A program made the position numbers and the translations under genes. From assembly GCA_964537715.1 (NCBI GenBank), contig CAZIAH010000006.1, forward strand, positions 7,025 to 71,024: a stretch of DNA of 64,000 bases, given 5' to 3'. Below the pieces are notes generated by a model, which saw only the letters and a program-made list of their open reading frames with translations, ran no database searches and was not told the DNA's origin. The stretch comes from CAZTZL01 sp964537715. GTDB taxonomy: Bacteria; Zhuqueibacterota; QNDG01; DSAB01. Shown here piece by piece: positions 45,301 through 53,526 of this stretch; within the stretch, counting starts at the first letter, position 1, and every line of letters starts with the position of its first letter.

Positions 45301-46205
45301 ATGCAACTAATGAAGATTTGAAATATGCATCATATAATGGTTCTTCATGGGAAATTGAACGGATAGATTCAATTGGTGTTGTAGGTGTAGAATCTTCTCT
45401 TGTTTATGATAAAAATGGTATTATCCATATTGCTTACGATGACCGGACAAATAATGCTTTAAAATATGCTTTTTACAACGGGACATCCTGGCAAATATCC
45501 ATAATAGCTTTAGAAGAAAGTCCTTTTAAGAGCAGTATATCGCTTGATTTGGATAATGAGGAAAATCTCTTAATTAGTTATTCAAACAATGGTATATTAA
45601 AATGTGCTTATTTTAATGGTTCGCAATGGCAAATCCAGATAATAGATTATAATGTCTCTTACAGCAGTTCTCTAATTTCTCGTAATGGACAATCATATAT
45701 TGGTTACAATAGTTCTTCAAATGAATTAAGGTTTGCTTTGCAAAATAATCAACAATGGTGTATTTACGATCCGAGTGTAAATACGTATAGTTTTTCCATA
45801 GCTTTAGATAGTGGAAATCATCCACATATAAGCTATTACAATTCACAAAATGGCAGTTTAAATTATGTAGTAAATCCATTACTTACTGAAGTCGAATCTT
45901 CATTTGATAATAATAACAGATTGCCTATGGGCTTCAAACTCTTGCAAAATTATCCTAATCCTTTTAATCCAAGCACCAATATTTTATTTGACATACCAAA
46001 ATCTTCTCATGTAAAGATTACCATATATAATATCTTGGGGCAAATTGTAAAGACAATTATTGACGAGAACAGATATGCAGGATCTTATAATATTAAATGG
46101 GATGGAAAAGATAATACTGGTGATATAGTTTCTACTGGTGTTTATTTTTGTCACATGAAAGCTGGGGATTTTTCTAAGACAATTAAAATAATGTTAATTC
46201 GTTAG
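42357..46205 (+). CDS. T9SS-secreted two-propeller protein (PQQ-like repeats, Fn3, second repeat domain)
   Basis: The product is 1282 residues with a strong GGAGG site. The signal peptide ends QGFAQ. Residues about 40-390 are PQQ-like blades (SSPAIGSDGTIYVGS, LYAINPDGSLKWKF). A fibronectin-III domain covers about 395-500. Residues about 505-1190 repeat a different roughly 50-residue unit with HISYYDATNGDLKYAYYDG-type cores and GNVG turns. A T9SS tail (LLQNYPNPFNPSTNILF to IKIMLIR) closes the protein. No catalytic residues are seen; cofactor binding is doubtful, since the PQQ-like blades here are structural. It is likely an adhesive or glycan-binding surface protein. The dispersed element copy B begins about 50 nt after the stop. 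Confidence 0.85.
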   Translation: MKLQMGSLKKALLIVMMYFSLLFIIEQGFAQLADSPWPMFRHDLQHTGYSSYEGPKIPELKWKFNVGSILSSPSIGEDGTIYVGLADGAIHAIQQNGVRKFEYVPDNFVVVHEWDLISSPAIGSDGTIYIGSFDGHLYAIDSYGILKWKFNTGYTGMGVRSSPVIGSDGTIYIASYSGYIFAVNPNGSLKWKFQCGATASSPAIGSDGVVYVGSGDKFLYAINPDSSLKWKFETNGGIISSPAIDSNNITYVGSDDHNIYAINPNGTLKWKFTTNGPVYSSPAISSYGTIFVGSNDKNLYAISLDGTLRWKFETGWYGYFNKSSPAIDKSGIVYISTQDNYLYAIDPDGSERWRFKTDDEIYSSPVIGPDNKVYICCSDGYLYSIRQNPDEIPPSSISDLSIINISSSSILLSWTSPGDDGHFGAATKYDIRYSTYQITPSNWETADKAQNTPSPLYSNLNQTYRLEDLSSNTTYYVGIKAADEVDNWSELSNLVSATTIDTIDIGKWNIVTVDHGISFNLASLAVDKNIPYIAYYGGSSLYFSKYNGDSWISELIGAATNVSNLTLAIDNNNQPHILYRSGNNLKYTLYKGTSWQTQNVDIEGILDFSFPCINNTENPCFCYYDANNKYLQYANYDGYTWHSQIVDSDGDVGKSPSLFLDKEDKPHISYFDATNKNIKYAFYDGLSWILSVVDTSEAKPFSSLVVDNNGKPHIAYCTYTETCDWYDMGICINQGPDILHLKHAYYNSSVWEIEGIESTVGSDFFLSLTPEGYPFIVFHQGERECVEYVPFLGCINTDVILKSTNYAAKHEHSWLKGAISDPYRLGSYIMDSNGNIHHCFISDGSVIYDLYFGSTWQDPQVVEAKKQVGLSNSLVLDKNDHPHISYWDEANGNLKYAYYNDILWKIETIDSAGNVGINSDIVLDNNECPHISYRDVSNADLKYAYYDGSVWRVQKVDSLGNVGTGTSIVLDNNGYPHISYYDATNEDLKYASYNGSSWEIERIDSIGVVGVESSLVYDKNGIIHIAYDDRTNNALKYAFYNGTSWQISIIALEESPFKSSISLDLDNEENLLISYSNNGILKCAYFNGSQWQIQIIDYNVSYSSSLISRNGQSYIGYNSSSNELRFALQNNQQWCIYDPSVNTYSFSIALDSGNHPHISYYNSQNGSLNYVVNPLLTEVESSFDNNNRLPMGFKLLQNYPNPFNPSTNILFDIPKSSHVKITIYNILGQIVKTIIDENRYAGSYNIKWDGKDNTGDIVSTGVYFCHMKAGDFSKTIKIMLIR

Positions 46206-46483
46206 TATTTTACGCTCACCAAGATGTTTTCCGCCCTGCAGTAATGATTAATGATTGCCGAAGGTGAGGAACACTTCCGGCAGCAGAAATTTTGTTTTCA
46301 AATCAATATAATTTCAGATCGCCCAGGATTTCCTAATCCTGGGCGTGAATTGGGGAAGGATATCAATCCTGCGGGATGGGGGTAATAGAAAACAATCGAC
46401 TTCTTTTAACGTTGAGGTTCCTGTCCTTACCCGAATCCTGTCATTTCGAAATAACAGCGTGCAACATCATCATAAATTTATTG
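46206..46483. other. Gene-free stretch with element copy B
   Basis: Apart from the dispersed element (46257-46290 with lead sequence from about 46212) there is a CCCAGGATT/AATCCTGGG inverted repeat at 46322-46341 that may act as a hairpin. The rest shows nothing recognisable up to the operator region at 46484. Confidence 0.5.
46257..46290 (+). repeat. Dispersed 34-nt element, copy B
   Basis: The core starts GCCGAAGGTGAGGAACAC and ends GCAGCAGAAAT. It is preceded by GCAGTAATGATTAATGATT and by TTTACGCTC just after the stop codon at 46205. The first hairpin is weak in this copy. Confidence 0.85.
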
Positions 46484-46532
46484 TTGACTTTACTCATAAT
46501 TATGAGTAAATTTACTCATGATATTGAGTAAA
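46484..46532 (+). promoter_or_regulatory. Promoter overlapped by two abutting 22-bp palindromes
   Basis: 46489-46510 is a perfect 22-bp palindrome (TTTACTCATAA + TTATGAGTAAA). Immediately after it, 46511-46532 is a second one with two mismatches (TTTACTCATGA + TATTGAGTAAA). A -35-like TTGACT at 46484-46489 and a -10-like TAAATT at 46507-46512 are 17 bp apart, so the palindromes would block the promoter. The downstream gene starts at TTG 46549. The binding regulator is not known. Confidence 0.75.
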
Positions 46533-46548
46533 TTGTAAAAGGTATTTC

Positions 46549-47733
46549 TTGTACAAAAGACCCGTTTATTCAGAAATTTTCAAAAGACTGAAAGAACCGC
46601 GTCGTTTTATGCAGGTTCTGATAGGACCGAGACAAACCGGGAAGACGACACTTGCTCAACAAATTATAACCGATTTGCCATTGATCAGTCATTATGCCAC
46701 TGCAGATGAACCTGGTTTAAAAGATCCTTCTTGGATAGAACAGCAATGGGAGGCGGCCCGGATTAAAATTCAAAAAGACAAAACCGGTCTGCTTGTTCTG
46801 GATGAAATACAGAAGATACCGAATTGGTCTGAGACTGTGAAACGTTTATGGGACGAAGATACGTCGCGTCAAATACCGCTTCGTGTATTGATTCTGGGCT
46901 CATCAGCGATTCTGTTGCGCCGCGGTTTAACAGAAAGCCTTGCCGGGCGTTTTGAAATAGTACCTATTACGCATTGGTCTTTTGGTGAAATGCGCGATGC
47001 TTTTGGTTTTACAGCGGAAGCATATATCTTTTATGGTGGATATCCGGGTGCAGCTGACCTGATTTCAGATTTTCAACGTTGGTCGCAATATATTGCCGAA
47101 TCTTTGATTGAAACCACGGTTTCCCGGGATATCCTGCTTATGAGCCGGGTTGATAAACCTGCCCTTTTACGGCGCTTGTTCGAACTTGGGTGTACCTATT
47201 CGGGGCAGATATTGTCTTACCAGAAGATGCTGGGACAGCTTTTTGATGCAGGCAATACGACCACACTGGCTCATTATCTGGAACTGCTCAATTCAGCAGG
47301 ACTTTTAACTGGATTGTCAAAATATTCTGGGAAACGTATTCGTCAGAGGGCGTCCAGTCCAAAACTTAATGTGCTGAACACTGGACTCATGTCTGCCCTT
47401 TCGAAGCGTGAATTTGACGAAACCAGAAACGATGCGGAATTTTGGGGTAGACTGGTTGAGTCTGCGGTTGGCGCCACTATCCTGAATGGATTCAGAGGAA
47501 CCTCCGCAGAAGTGTTCTACTGGATTGATCGTGATCGTGAAGTAGATTTTGTGCTGAAAAAAGGTAATCAGGTTGTTGCTATCGAAGTAAAAAGTGGACG
47601 CAGGAAAACACGTCTTCGTGGGATTGAAGCATTTTCGAAGCAATTTCAAGGTGTTAAGAAGCTCTTGGTTGGAACTCAAGGAATACCCATGGAGACGTTT
47701 CTGGCAAGTAATCCAATTCGATGGTTTGAATAG
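46549..47733 (+). CDS. AAA-family ATPase with DUF4143
   Basis: The product is 394 residues from a TTG at 46549, with AAAAGG 6 nt upstream; MYKRP is the usual start of this family. The N-terminal AAA_14 domain has Walker A LIGPRQTGKTTLAQQ, Walker B GLLVLDEIQKIP and sensor LILGSSAILL. The C-terminal DUF4143 domain ends with a nuclease-like segment, REVDFVLKKGNQVVAIEVKSG, whose D...E-x-K pattern resembles the PD-(D/E)XK fold. The biological role of these abundant ATPases is unresolved. The promoter is overlaid by a double palindromic operator, indicating tight repression, possibly by an unlinked regulator. Confidence 0.88.
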   Translation: MYKRPVYSEIFKRLKEPRRFMQVLIGPRQTGKTTLAQQIITDLPLISHYATADEPGLKDPSWIEQQWEAARIKIQKDKTGLLVLDEIQKIPNWSETVKRLWDEDTSRQIPLRVLILGSSAILLRRGLTESLAGRFEIVPITHWSFGEMRDAFGFTAEAYIFYGGYPGAADLISDFQRWSQYIAESLIETTVSRDILLMSRVDKPALLRRLFELGCTYSGQILSYQKMLGQLFDAGNTTTLAHYLELLNSAGLLTGLSKYSGKRIRQRASSPKLNVLNTGLMSALSKREFDETRNDAEFWGRLVESAVGATILNGFRGTSAEVFYWIDRDREVDFVLKKGNQVVAIEVKSGRRKTRLRGIEAFSKQFQGVKKLLVGTQGIPMETFLASNPIRWFE

Positions 47734-47748
47734 AGTTATTATTGCTTG

Positions 47749-47767
47749 CCTGAGGTTCTACCTCGGG
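47749..47767 (+). repeat. Hairpin at the 5' edge of the transposase remnant
   Basis: CCTGAGGT-TCT-ACCTCGGG forms an 8-bp stem (one G-U). With its flanks (TTATTGC before, GTAACA after) it loosely resembles copy F of the dispersed element and may be a diverged copy. Confidence 0.45.
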
Positions 47768-47788
47768 TAACACACCTCTTTCCCGCAT

Positions 47789-48166
47789 CCTGATCATTTG
47801 CATTGTTTAATCACACTTCCTGAGAACGATTCAAATTTTTCAAAAAGAATACAGATGATTAAAGGTTTATTTTCGATTCAGTATTTAAAATCAGGTGGTG
47901 AAGAAGGTAAAAGAAGCATATCCCGAAGGAAAAAAGGTGAAGCTGCTGTTTGGCAGCGGAGATTTTGGGAACATATGATAAGAGATGAAGAAGATATGCA
48001 AAGACATTTTGATTATATTCATTATAATCCAATAAAACATTCCTTGGTTAAATCTGTTGCGGATTGGGAATGGTCCACATTTCATAAATATGTTCGTCTT
48101 GGATTTTATCATAAGAATTGGGGTTGTGCAGAAATGGATGATGATGGATATGAATTTGGTGAATAA
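47789..48166 (+). pseudogene. REP-associated tyrosine transposase (RAYT/Y1_Tnp), 5'-truncated
   Basis: The frame opens at PDHLHCLITLPEND, the HUH metal motif of RAYT transposases, and continues through WQRRFWEHMIRDEEDMQRHFDY (about 42 residues later) and YIHYNPIKHSLV, which holds the likely catalytic Tyr, to WEWSTFHKYV and the C-terminus. The usual first 55-60 residues before PDHLHC are missing, and no start codon with a ribosome site precedes the motif. RAYTs are single-copy, IS200-related enzymes that handle REP hairpins. This copy is broken, yet it sits among copies of a hairpin element. The GH2 gene follows after 30 bp. Confidence 0.8.
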
Positions 48167-48196
48167 TGTCGGAACTATTTATCACAGGAGAATAGG

Positions 48197-51109
48197 ATGA
48201 AAAAACGAGTTTGGATGATATATTCAATATTCCTATTTGTACTCGTATTCTATCAGGGAAAAACTTTTGCTGAATTACCAAAAGGGCGGGAACGCTACCT
48301 GATGGATTTTGGGTGGAGATTTGCCTTGGGTCATGCATTTGATGCGGAAAAAGATTTTAATCATGGTACAGGATATTTTTCTTTTTTTACAAAAACCGGT
48401 TTTGGCGATGGACCAGCGGCATTTGATTTTGACGACCGGGCATGGAGAATAATTCATCTGCCGCATGATTGGGCTGTAGAACTTCCGTTCGACAGCAAAG
48501 GCGGCCACAGTCATGGCTATCGGGCAATCGGCAGAGCTTTCCCGGAGAACAGTATGGGATGGTACAGAAAAAAGTTTTTTATTCCAGAATCTGACCTGGG
48601 CCGGCGGATTGTCATCGAATTTGACGGGGTTCATCGGAATTCGATGCTCTGGATTAACGGGTTTTACATTGGAGAAGAACATAGCGGTTACAGCAGTTTT
48701 CAGTACGATATCACGGATTATCTGAATTACGGCGGGGATAATGTTATTGCCCTGCGGGTGGATGCAGTCATGGAAGAAGGCTGGTATTACGAAGGTGCCG
48801 GAATCTATCGCCATGTCTGGCTTACGAAAACATCTCCTCTGCATGTGGCTCAGTACGGCACATTTGTCACTTCCGAAATCAAAAACGATTTGGCAATCAT
48901 CACCGCAAGCACGACAATCAGCAATGAAACTCAGAAAGAAGCGATTTTTGATGTGGTTCAGACCATTAAGGATACTTCGGGAAAAACGGTCGCAACCACA
49001 GAAATAAAGAGACTCATTTTGAATGCTTCCGAAACAAAGGAATATCGATGTGCCCTAAAAATTAAAAATCCGAATCTCTGGTCGCTCGAATCTCCCACCT
49101 TGTATCAACTTTTTACTTCCGTGTGTGTCAAAGACTCGACAGTCGATCAGTATGAAACCACGTTTGGTATCCGTTCTGTTCGTTTTGATCCGAATGAAGG
49201 ATTTTTTCTAAACGGGAAGCATGTTCTGCTGAAAGGGACGAATAACCATCAGGACCATGCGGGGGTCGGAACGGCAATTCCCGATGCACTGCAGGAATTC
49301 CGTATTGTTAAGTTGAAAGAGATGGGATGCAACGCCTACCGCTGTTCGCACAATCCTCCCACGCCCGAACTGTTAGATGCGTGCGACAAGTTGGGGATGC
49401 TCGTGTTGGATGAGAACCGTTTGATGGGATCGTCACCGGAACATCTTCAGCAACTCGAGAGAATGATGTTGAGAGACCGCAATCACCCCTGCGTGATTGC
49501 CTGGTCATTGGGAAATGAAGAGTGGACGATTGAAGGGAACATCAAAGGAGAGCGGATTGCCGCGACGATGCAGGCGTTTGCACAGCGCATCGATCCCACA
49601 CGGCGAATGACCGTGGCAAGCTCTGGTGGCTGGGGGCACGGCGTTTCGACAGAGATCGACGTGATGGGATTCAATTATCTCGTTCACGGAAACATCGATG
49701 AAGTCCACGCGAAATTCCCGGACACACCCGGCATGGGAACCGAAGAAACGACAGGATCGGGAACGCGGGGTATCTACGAGGATGACCGCGAGAACGGCCG
49801 TATGGTCCAGATGGATCGCAAATCTGACGGAGCGAGCATTGAACGGGGGATTCAATATTATGCGTCCCGGGAGTATCTTGCCGGCCTATTCTTCTGGACC
49901 GGATTCGATTACCGCGGCGAACCGAATCCGCTGGCGTGGCCTGCCGTCAGCTCACAGTACGGCATTGTTGATCTGTGCGGATTTCCAAAGGATGTATTTT
50001 ATTATTTGCAATCCGTTTGGGAGAACGATCCGGTACTTCATCTCTTCCCCCATTGGAATTGGTCCCGACAGGCCGGGACTCCTTCGGAGAAAGAGCAACA
50101 GCACATCAGCGTATGGGCGTACAGCAATTGCGACGAAGTGGAACTCTTCCTGAACGGCAAAAGCCTCGGCAGAAAGCCGATGGAAACGTTTTCTCATAGT
50201 GAATGGGAAGTGCCCTATGAGCCGGGTACCCTTCTGGCCCGGGGTTATAAAAAGGACAGAGAAATATTAACCAAAAAAGTAGAAACAACCGGTCTTCCCT
50301 CGGTTCTTCGGCTGATTCCCGATCACTTCACGATTAACGCGGATGGGGAAGATGTGTCTGTGATCACCGTTCAGGTTGAAGATAACAAAGGAAGGGTCGG
50401 TCCAACGGCTGATAATGAAATATCGTTCCGACTCAGCGGAATGGGAAAAATTATCGGCGTGGGGAACGGCGATCCTGCAAGCCATGAAGCGGATCGATTC
50501 TTCGAGACGATCCAAACCGAGAAAATCGAGAATCTGAAAGAATTAGCAGTGAACGATCTGGGCAATCGTCCCGAAACAGCCGCGGGAGTTGATGACTCGA
50601 ACTGGAAACAGGCATTCACAACGCAAAGCGGCAACTGGCGGGAGTATACCGATTCGCTTATCGTTGTGCGCGGGACGTTTGTTCTTCCAGAGTTTACCGA
50701 TGAAACGGAAGTGAACCTCTTTACCAAAAGTATTGTGGAAAACCAATCGATCTACGTAAACGGGCACCTGATCGCCGAAAATATACAGCGGGGCGATCCG
50801 AACCAATCCTACCGGCTTGACCATGCTATCATTCAACCGGGAAAGAATGTGTATGCTGTCACGGGACAACGATTCAGAAAACGACATCAATATGACGAGC
50901 CGAATAGAGATCCAGGCCTGGTGCAGGTGATCTTTCCGACAGAACAATGGAAACGCAGAGTGTTTAACGGACTGGCGCAAGTTATTGTACAATCGGATCG
51001 GCAACCCGGGGAGATAACTTTAACCGCAGCATCTCCCGCGTTGAAATCCTGCCACATTAAAATTCAGACTCAAGCTGTGGAGTTACGGCCAGCAGTTTTG
51101 GGAAAATAA
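48197..51109 (+). CDS. Exported GH2 glycoside hydrolase (beta-galactosidase-like)
   Basis: The product is 970 residues with a CAGGAG site. The N-terminal signal segment reads IYSIFLFVLVFYQGKTFA. The sugar-binding jelly roll (about 30-215) shows WRIIHLPHDWAVE and HRNSMLWINGFYIG. An immunoglobulin-like domain follows, then the TIM barrel (about 335-600) with KGTNNHQDHAGVG, CNAYRCSHNPPTPE, the acid/base Glu in WSLGNEEW and the likely nucleophile in GMGTEETTGSG. The C-terminal part includes DUF4982-like (VWAYSNCDEVELFLNGKSLG) and Big-like domains, and a second jelly-roll insert at about 770-910. It removes beta-linked galactose or related sugars. No T9SS tail is present. Confidence 0.92.
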   Translation: MKKRVWMIYSIFLFVLVFYQGKTFAELPKGRERYLMDFGWRFALGHAFDAEKDFNHGTGYFSFFTKTGFGDGPAAFDFDDRAWRIIHLPHDWAVELPFDSKGGHSHGYRAIGRAFPENSMGWYRKKFFIPESDLGRRIVIEFDGVHRNSMLWINGFYIGEEHSGYSSFQYDITDYLNYGGDNVIALRVDAVMEEGWYYEGAGIYRHVWLTKTSPLHVAQYGTFVTSEIKNDLAIITASTTISNETQKEAIFDVVQTIKDTSGKTVATTEIKRLILNASETKEYRCALKIKNPNLWSLESPTLYQLFTSVCVKDSTVDQYETTFGIRSVRFDPNEGFFLNGKHVLLKGTNNHQDHAGVGTAIPDALQEFRIVKLKEMGCNAYRCSHNPPTPELLDACDKLGMLVLDENRLMGSSPEHLQQLERMMLRDRNHPCVIAWSLGNEEWTIEGNIKGERIAATMQAFAQRIDPTRRMTVASSGGWGHGVSTEIDVMGFNYLVHGNIDEVHAKFPDTPGMGTEETTGSGTRGIYEDDRENGRMVQMDRKSDGASIERGIQYYASREYLAGLFFWTGFDYRGEPNPLAWPAVSSQYGIVDLCGFPKDVFYYLQSVWENDPVLHLFPHWNWSRQAGTPSEKEQQHISVWAYSNCDEVELFLNGKSLGRKPMETFSHSEWEVPYEPGTLLARGYKKDREILTKKVETTGLPSVLRLIPDHFTINADGEDVSVITVQVEDNKGRVGPTADNEISFRLSGMGKIIGVGNGDPASHEADRFFETIQTEKIENLKELAVNDLGNRPETAAGVDDSNWKQAFTTQSGNWREYTDSLIVVRGTFVLPEFTDETEVNLFTKSIVENQSIYVNGHLIAENIQRGDPNQSYRLDHAIIQPGKNVYAVTGQRFRKRHQYDEPNRDPGLVQVIFPTEQWKRRVFNGLAQVIVQSDRQPGEITLTAASPALKSCHIKIQTQAVELRPAVLGK

Positions 51110-51173
51110 AAACTATTTTTTGGAATTTGGTTTACACTCAGTAAAGTGTTCACCTTACTATAATATTAAGATA

Positions 51174-51207
51174 GCCGAGGGTATAGAATACTGCCAGCAG
51201 CAGAAGA
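51174..51207 (+). repeat. Dispersed 34-nt element, copy C, abutting a start codon
   Basis: The core starts GCCGAGGGTATAGAATAC and ends GCAGCAGAAGA, and ends 3 nt before the VOC gene ATG. The preceding hairpin AGTAAAGTG / CACCTTACT lies at 51140-51159. The tail GAAGAG may act as the ribosome site of the next gene. Confidence 0.85.
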
Positions 51208-51210
51208 GAC

Positions 51211-51657
51211 ATGCGGTTTGCTCATACAAATATAGTAGCCAAGAATTGGAAATTGTTATCGGAGTTCTATATCAAGGTATTTGGTTGTAAGATAAAACCT
51301 CCGGAACGAAACCTTTCAGGGGCCTGGTTGGATCGTGCGACCGGCCTACAAAATGCAGTCTTGGAAGGCGTCCATTTACTGCTTCCCGGTTATGGCGACA
51401 ATGGTCCTACTCTTGAAATATTTTCATACCAAAAAATGCATGTTTGCAAACCTGTCATGGCAAACTACACCGGGTTAACCCACATTGCGTTTGAAGTACA
51501 TGATGTTGATCAGACATTAGATGAAGCGATAAAGAATGGCGGACAATTGTTGGGCAAGATCACTGAAAAAAGGATTGATGGGATTGGTGAATTGAGATTT
51601 GTTTATTTTCGAGATCCGGAAGGAAATATTGTTGAGATTCAATCATGGAAAAAATAG
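51211..51657 (+). CDS. VOC-superfamily (glyoxalase/dioxygenase-like) protein
   Basis: The product is 148 residues. Two beta-alpha-beta-beta-beta modules are visible: MRFAHTNIVAKNWKLLSEFY and GLTHIAFEVHDVDQTLDEAI. Potential metal ligands are His in FAHTN, His in LTHIAFEV and the final Glu in GNIVEIQSW; EGNIVEIQ is the classic closing motif. Members are glyoxalases, epimerases, dioxygenases or resistance proteins, and the reaction cannot be told. The ATG lies directly after a copy of the dispersed element, so its translation signal appears to come from that element. Confidence 0.85.
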   Translation: MRFAHTNIVAKNWKLLSEFYIKVFGCKIKPPERNLSGAWLDRATGLQNAVLEGVHLLLPGYGDNGPTLEIFSYQKMHVCKPVMANYTGLTHIAFEVHDVDQTLDEAIKNGGQLLGKITEKRIDGIGELRFVYFRDPEGNIVEIQSWKK

Positions 51658-51718
51658 ACACGCGGATTAAGATTCAATGTTCTGCAAAGACTAGAGTATA
51701 AATTAGTGGATCTATTAT

Positions 51719-51740
51719 GTACGAATGCATGCATTCGTAC
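51719..51740 (+). terminator. Perfect 22-bp palindrome, probable terminator of the VOC gene
   Basis: GTACGAATGCA + TGCATTCGTAC is followed by GATTTTTC. As RNA it gives a 9-bp stem with a CATG loop and a short U-run, 62 bp after the VOC stop. It could instead be an operator for the next gene. Confidence 0.6.
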
Positions 51741-51809
51741 GATTTTTCACAATCAAATCACTATCTTGTTTCGTATCGTTATTCATTATAAACTGTACAG
51801 GAGGCGAGC

Positions 51810-53369
51810 ATGCCAACAGTATTGAAAAAGCTGATCTGGTTTTTCATTTTGTTGTTTGCCGTGTCTGTTGCTGCACAACAGATGGAAGTGGCCTGGGGTG
51901 TACAAATAGGTTCAAGTGGTGAAGATTTCATGAGAGATGTGATATCGGATTCGGAAGGTAATTGCTATGTTGTCGGAACGACAAATGGTAATTTAGAAGG
52001 CGATCCTGCTGGCATGGATGATGGATATATTGCAAAATATGACGGAGATGGACATGTGCTTTGGCAAGATCAGTTCGGTACGGCTGGATCAGAGAAGACA
52101 ACTGGTGTTGCTTTGGATAATGCGTTGAATGCCTATGTTTTTGGTCAAACCGGTAGTACTTTGGGTGATGTACACGTGGGTGCTACTGATATGTTCGTTC
52201 GTAAATATGACAAAGAGGGAAGCGTTTTGTGGACAAAACAAATAGGAACCACCAAGAACGATTATTCGTCACATATCAAGATTGATGGTAATAATCAGGT
52301 TTTTTTGGTTGGGCGGACAACAGGGGACTGGGATGGCGAGAATCAAGGTTCCAACGATGCCGTTGCTGTAAAGCTGGATACTGAAGGAAATGTACAATGG
52401 GTATCGCAGTTCGGATCAAGCGGGTCCGATGAGGGCCATTCCATTTCCTGCAATACAACGGGTGAAGTTTTTGTTGTGGGTCAAACAACAGGTGATTTGG
52501 GTGGTGAGAATCAAGGTGATCTGGATGGGTATTTGGCAAAAATGAGCAGTGACGGAGAGGTACAATGGATTCGGCAATTTGGTACCACCTCACGCGATCA
52601 TGCACGTTGCATTGCGTTGGATGATAAAGGATTTATATATATTGGCGGATGGACAGGCGGTCTGATTGGGGAACATAATTATGGCGGAGGGGACGCATAT
52701 CTGGGATATTTTGATTCAGAAGGTCAGAATATTTGGTATCGTCAATTCGGAACCTATAATAACTGGGATGGTGCCCACGGCATGACTCTTGTTCCGGATG
52801 GATCGAATGACGTGCTTGTAGGCGGTTGCTGGAACGGCCCTTCCTGTCATGGATGGCTGCGTCGGTATAATCAGAGCGGGGATCTGATCTGGGATAAAGA
52901 AATTTATAATAGTACCAGCAAAAGTACTTGCGGACAAAAAGTTGATATTGATTCAAACGGTAACTGCTATCAAGCGGGTGGAACAGAGGACAGCCTGTTT
53001 GGAACTGCAGAGGGTAATAATGACGGATTTCTTGTAAAACTGTCATTTTCATCGAACGTGGTGGAACCGGATCAAAAATTAAAAACACCAAAATCTTTTT
53101 ATTTAAATCAGAATTATCCCAATCCTTTTAATCCGTTAACCAAAATTCAATTCAGCATAAAACGAGCGTCTCAAGTTTGTTTGATCATTACGAACACCTC
53201 CGGTCAACCGATCAAAACATTGGTGAATGAATTTAAATCTGTTGGGACGTATTCTGCAGTCTGGGATGCAACGGATGAAACTGGAAAGCCGGTAAGTTCC
53301 GGGTTGTATATCTGTCAGTTTGTGGCTGAAGGGATGGTTGAGAATACCAAAATGGTTTTGATACGGTAA
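51810..53369 (+). CDS. T9SS-secreted SBBP-like beta-propeller protein
   Basis: The product is 519 residues with a strong AGGAGG site. The signal peptide ends SVAAQQ. Seven to eight blades of about 50 residues follow (GEDFMRDVISDSEGNCYVVGTTNG, YIAKYDGDGHVLWQDQFGT, and so on), with D-x-E-G-N/D-x-N-x-N loops suited to calcium. The T9SS tail begins YLNQNYPNPFNPLTKIQF and ends NTKMVLIR. It is related in plan to the 986-residue propeller at 39224 but diverged in sequence. No catalytic residues are evident. The dispersed element copy D follows 70 nt after the stop. Confidence 0.85.
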   Translation: MPTVLKKLIWFFILLFAVSVAAQQMEVAWGVQIGSSGEDFMRDVISDSEGNCYVVGTTNGNLEGDPAGMDDGYIAKYDGDGHVLWQDQFGTAGSEKTTGVALDNALNAYVFGQTGSTLGDVHVGATDMFVRKYDKEGSVLWTKQIGTTKNDYSSHIKIDGNNQVFLVGRTTGDWDGENQGSNDAVAVKLDTEGNVQWVSQFGSSGSDEGHSISCNTTGEVFVVGQTTGDLGGENQGDLDGYLAKMSSDGEVQWIRQFGTTSRDHARCIALDDKGFIYIGGWTGGLIGEHNYGGGDAYLGYFDSEGQNIWYRQFGTYNNWDGAHGMTLVPDGSNDVLVGGCWNGPSCHGWLRRYNQSGDLIWDKEIYNSTSKSTCGQKVDIDSNGNCYQAGGTEDSLFGTAEGNNDGFLVKLSFSSNVVEPDQKLKTPKSFYLNQNYPNPFNPLTKIQFSIKRASQVCLIITNTSGQPIKTLVNEFKSVGTYSAVWDATDETGKPVSSGLYICQFVAEGMVENTKMVLIR

Positions 53370-53438
53370 TCTCTCTGGTAAAAAATACTTTTACGCTTTA
53401 GCAAGGCGTTTCTCACCTTGCTGTAATGGTTGGTAATT

Positions 53439-53472
53439 CCCGAAGGTGCAGAATACCTTCGGCAGCAGAAAT
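53439..53472 (+). repeat. Dispersed 34-nt element, copy D (best folded)
   Basis: The core carries a perfect stem CCGAAGGT / ACCTTCGG with loop GCAGAAT and the tail CAGCAGAAAT. The preceding hairpin AGCAAGG / CCTTGCT is at 53400-53422, then TGTAATGGTTGGTAATT. It lies between the converging propeller gene and the permease gene. Confidence 0.88.
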
Positions 53473-53526
53473 GTTTGATTTTTGTACAGTCCCGAGAATA
53501 ACGCATCATTATTGACAAATCCCGTT

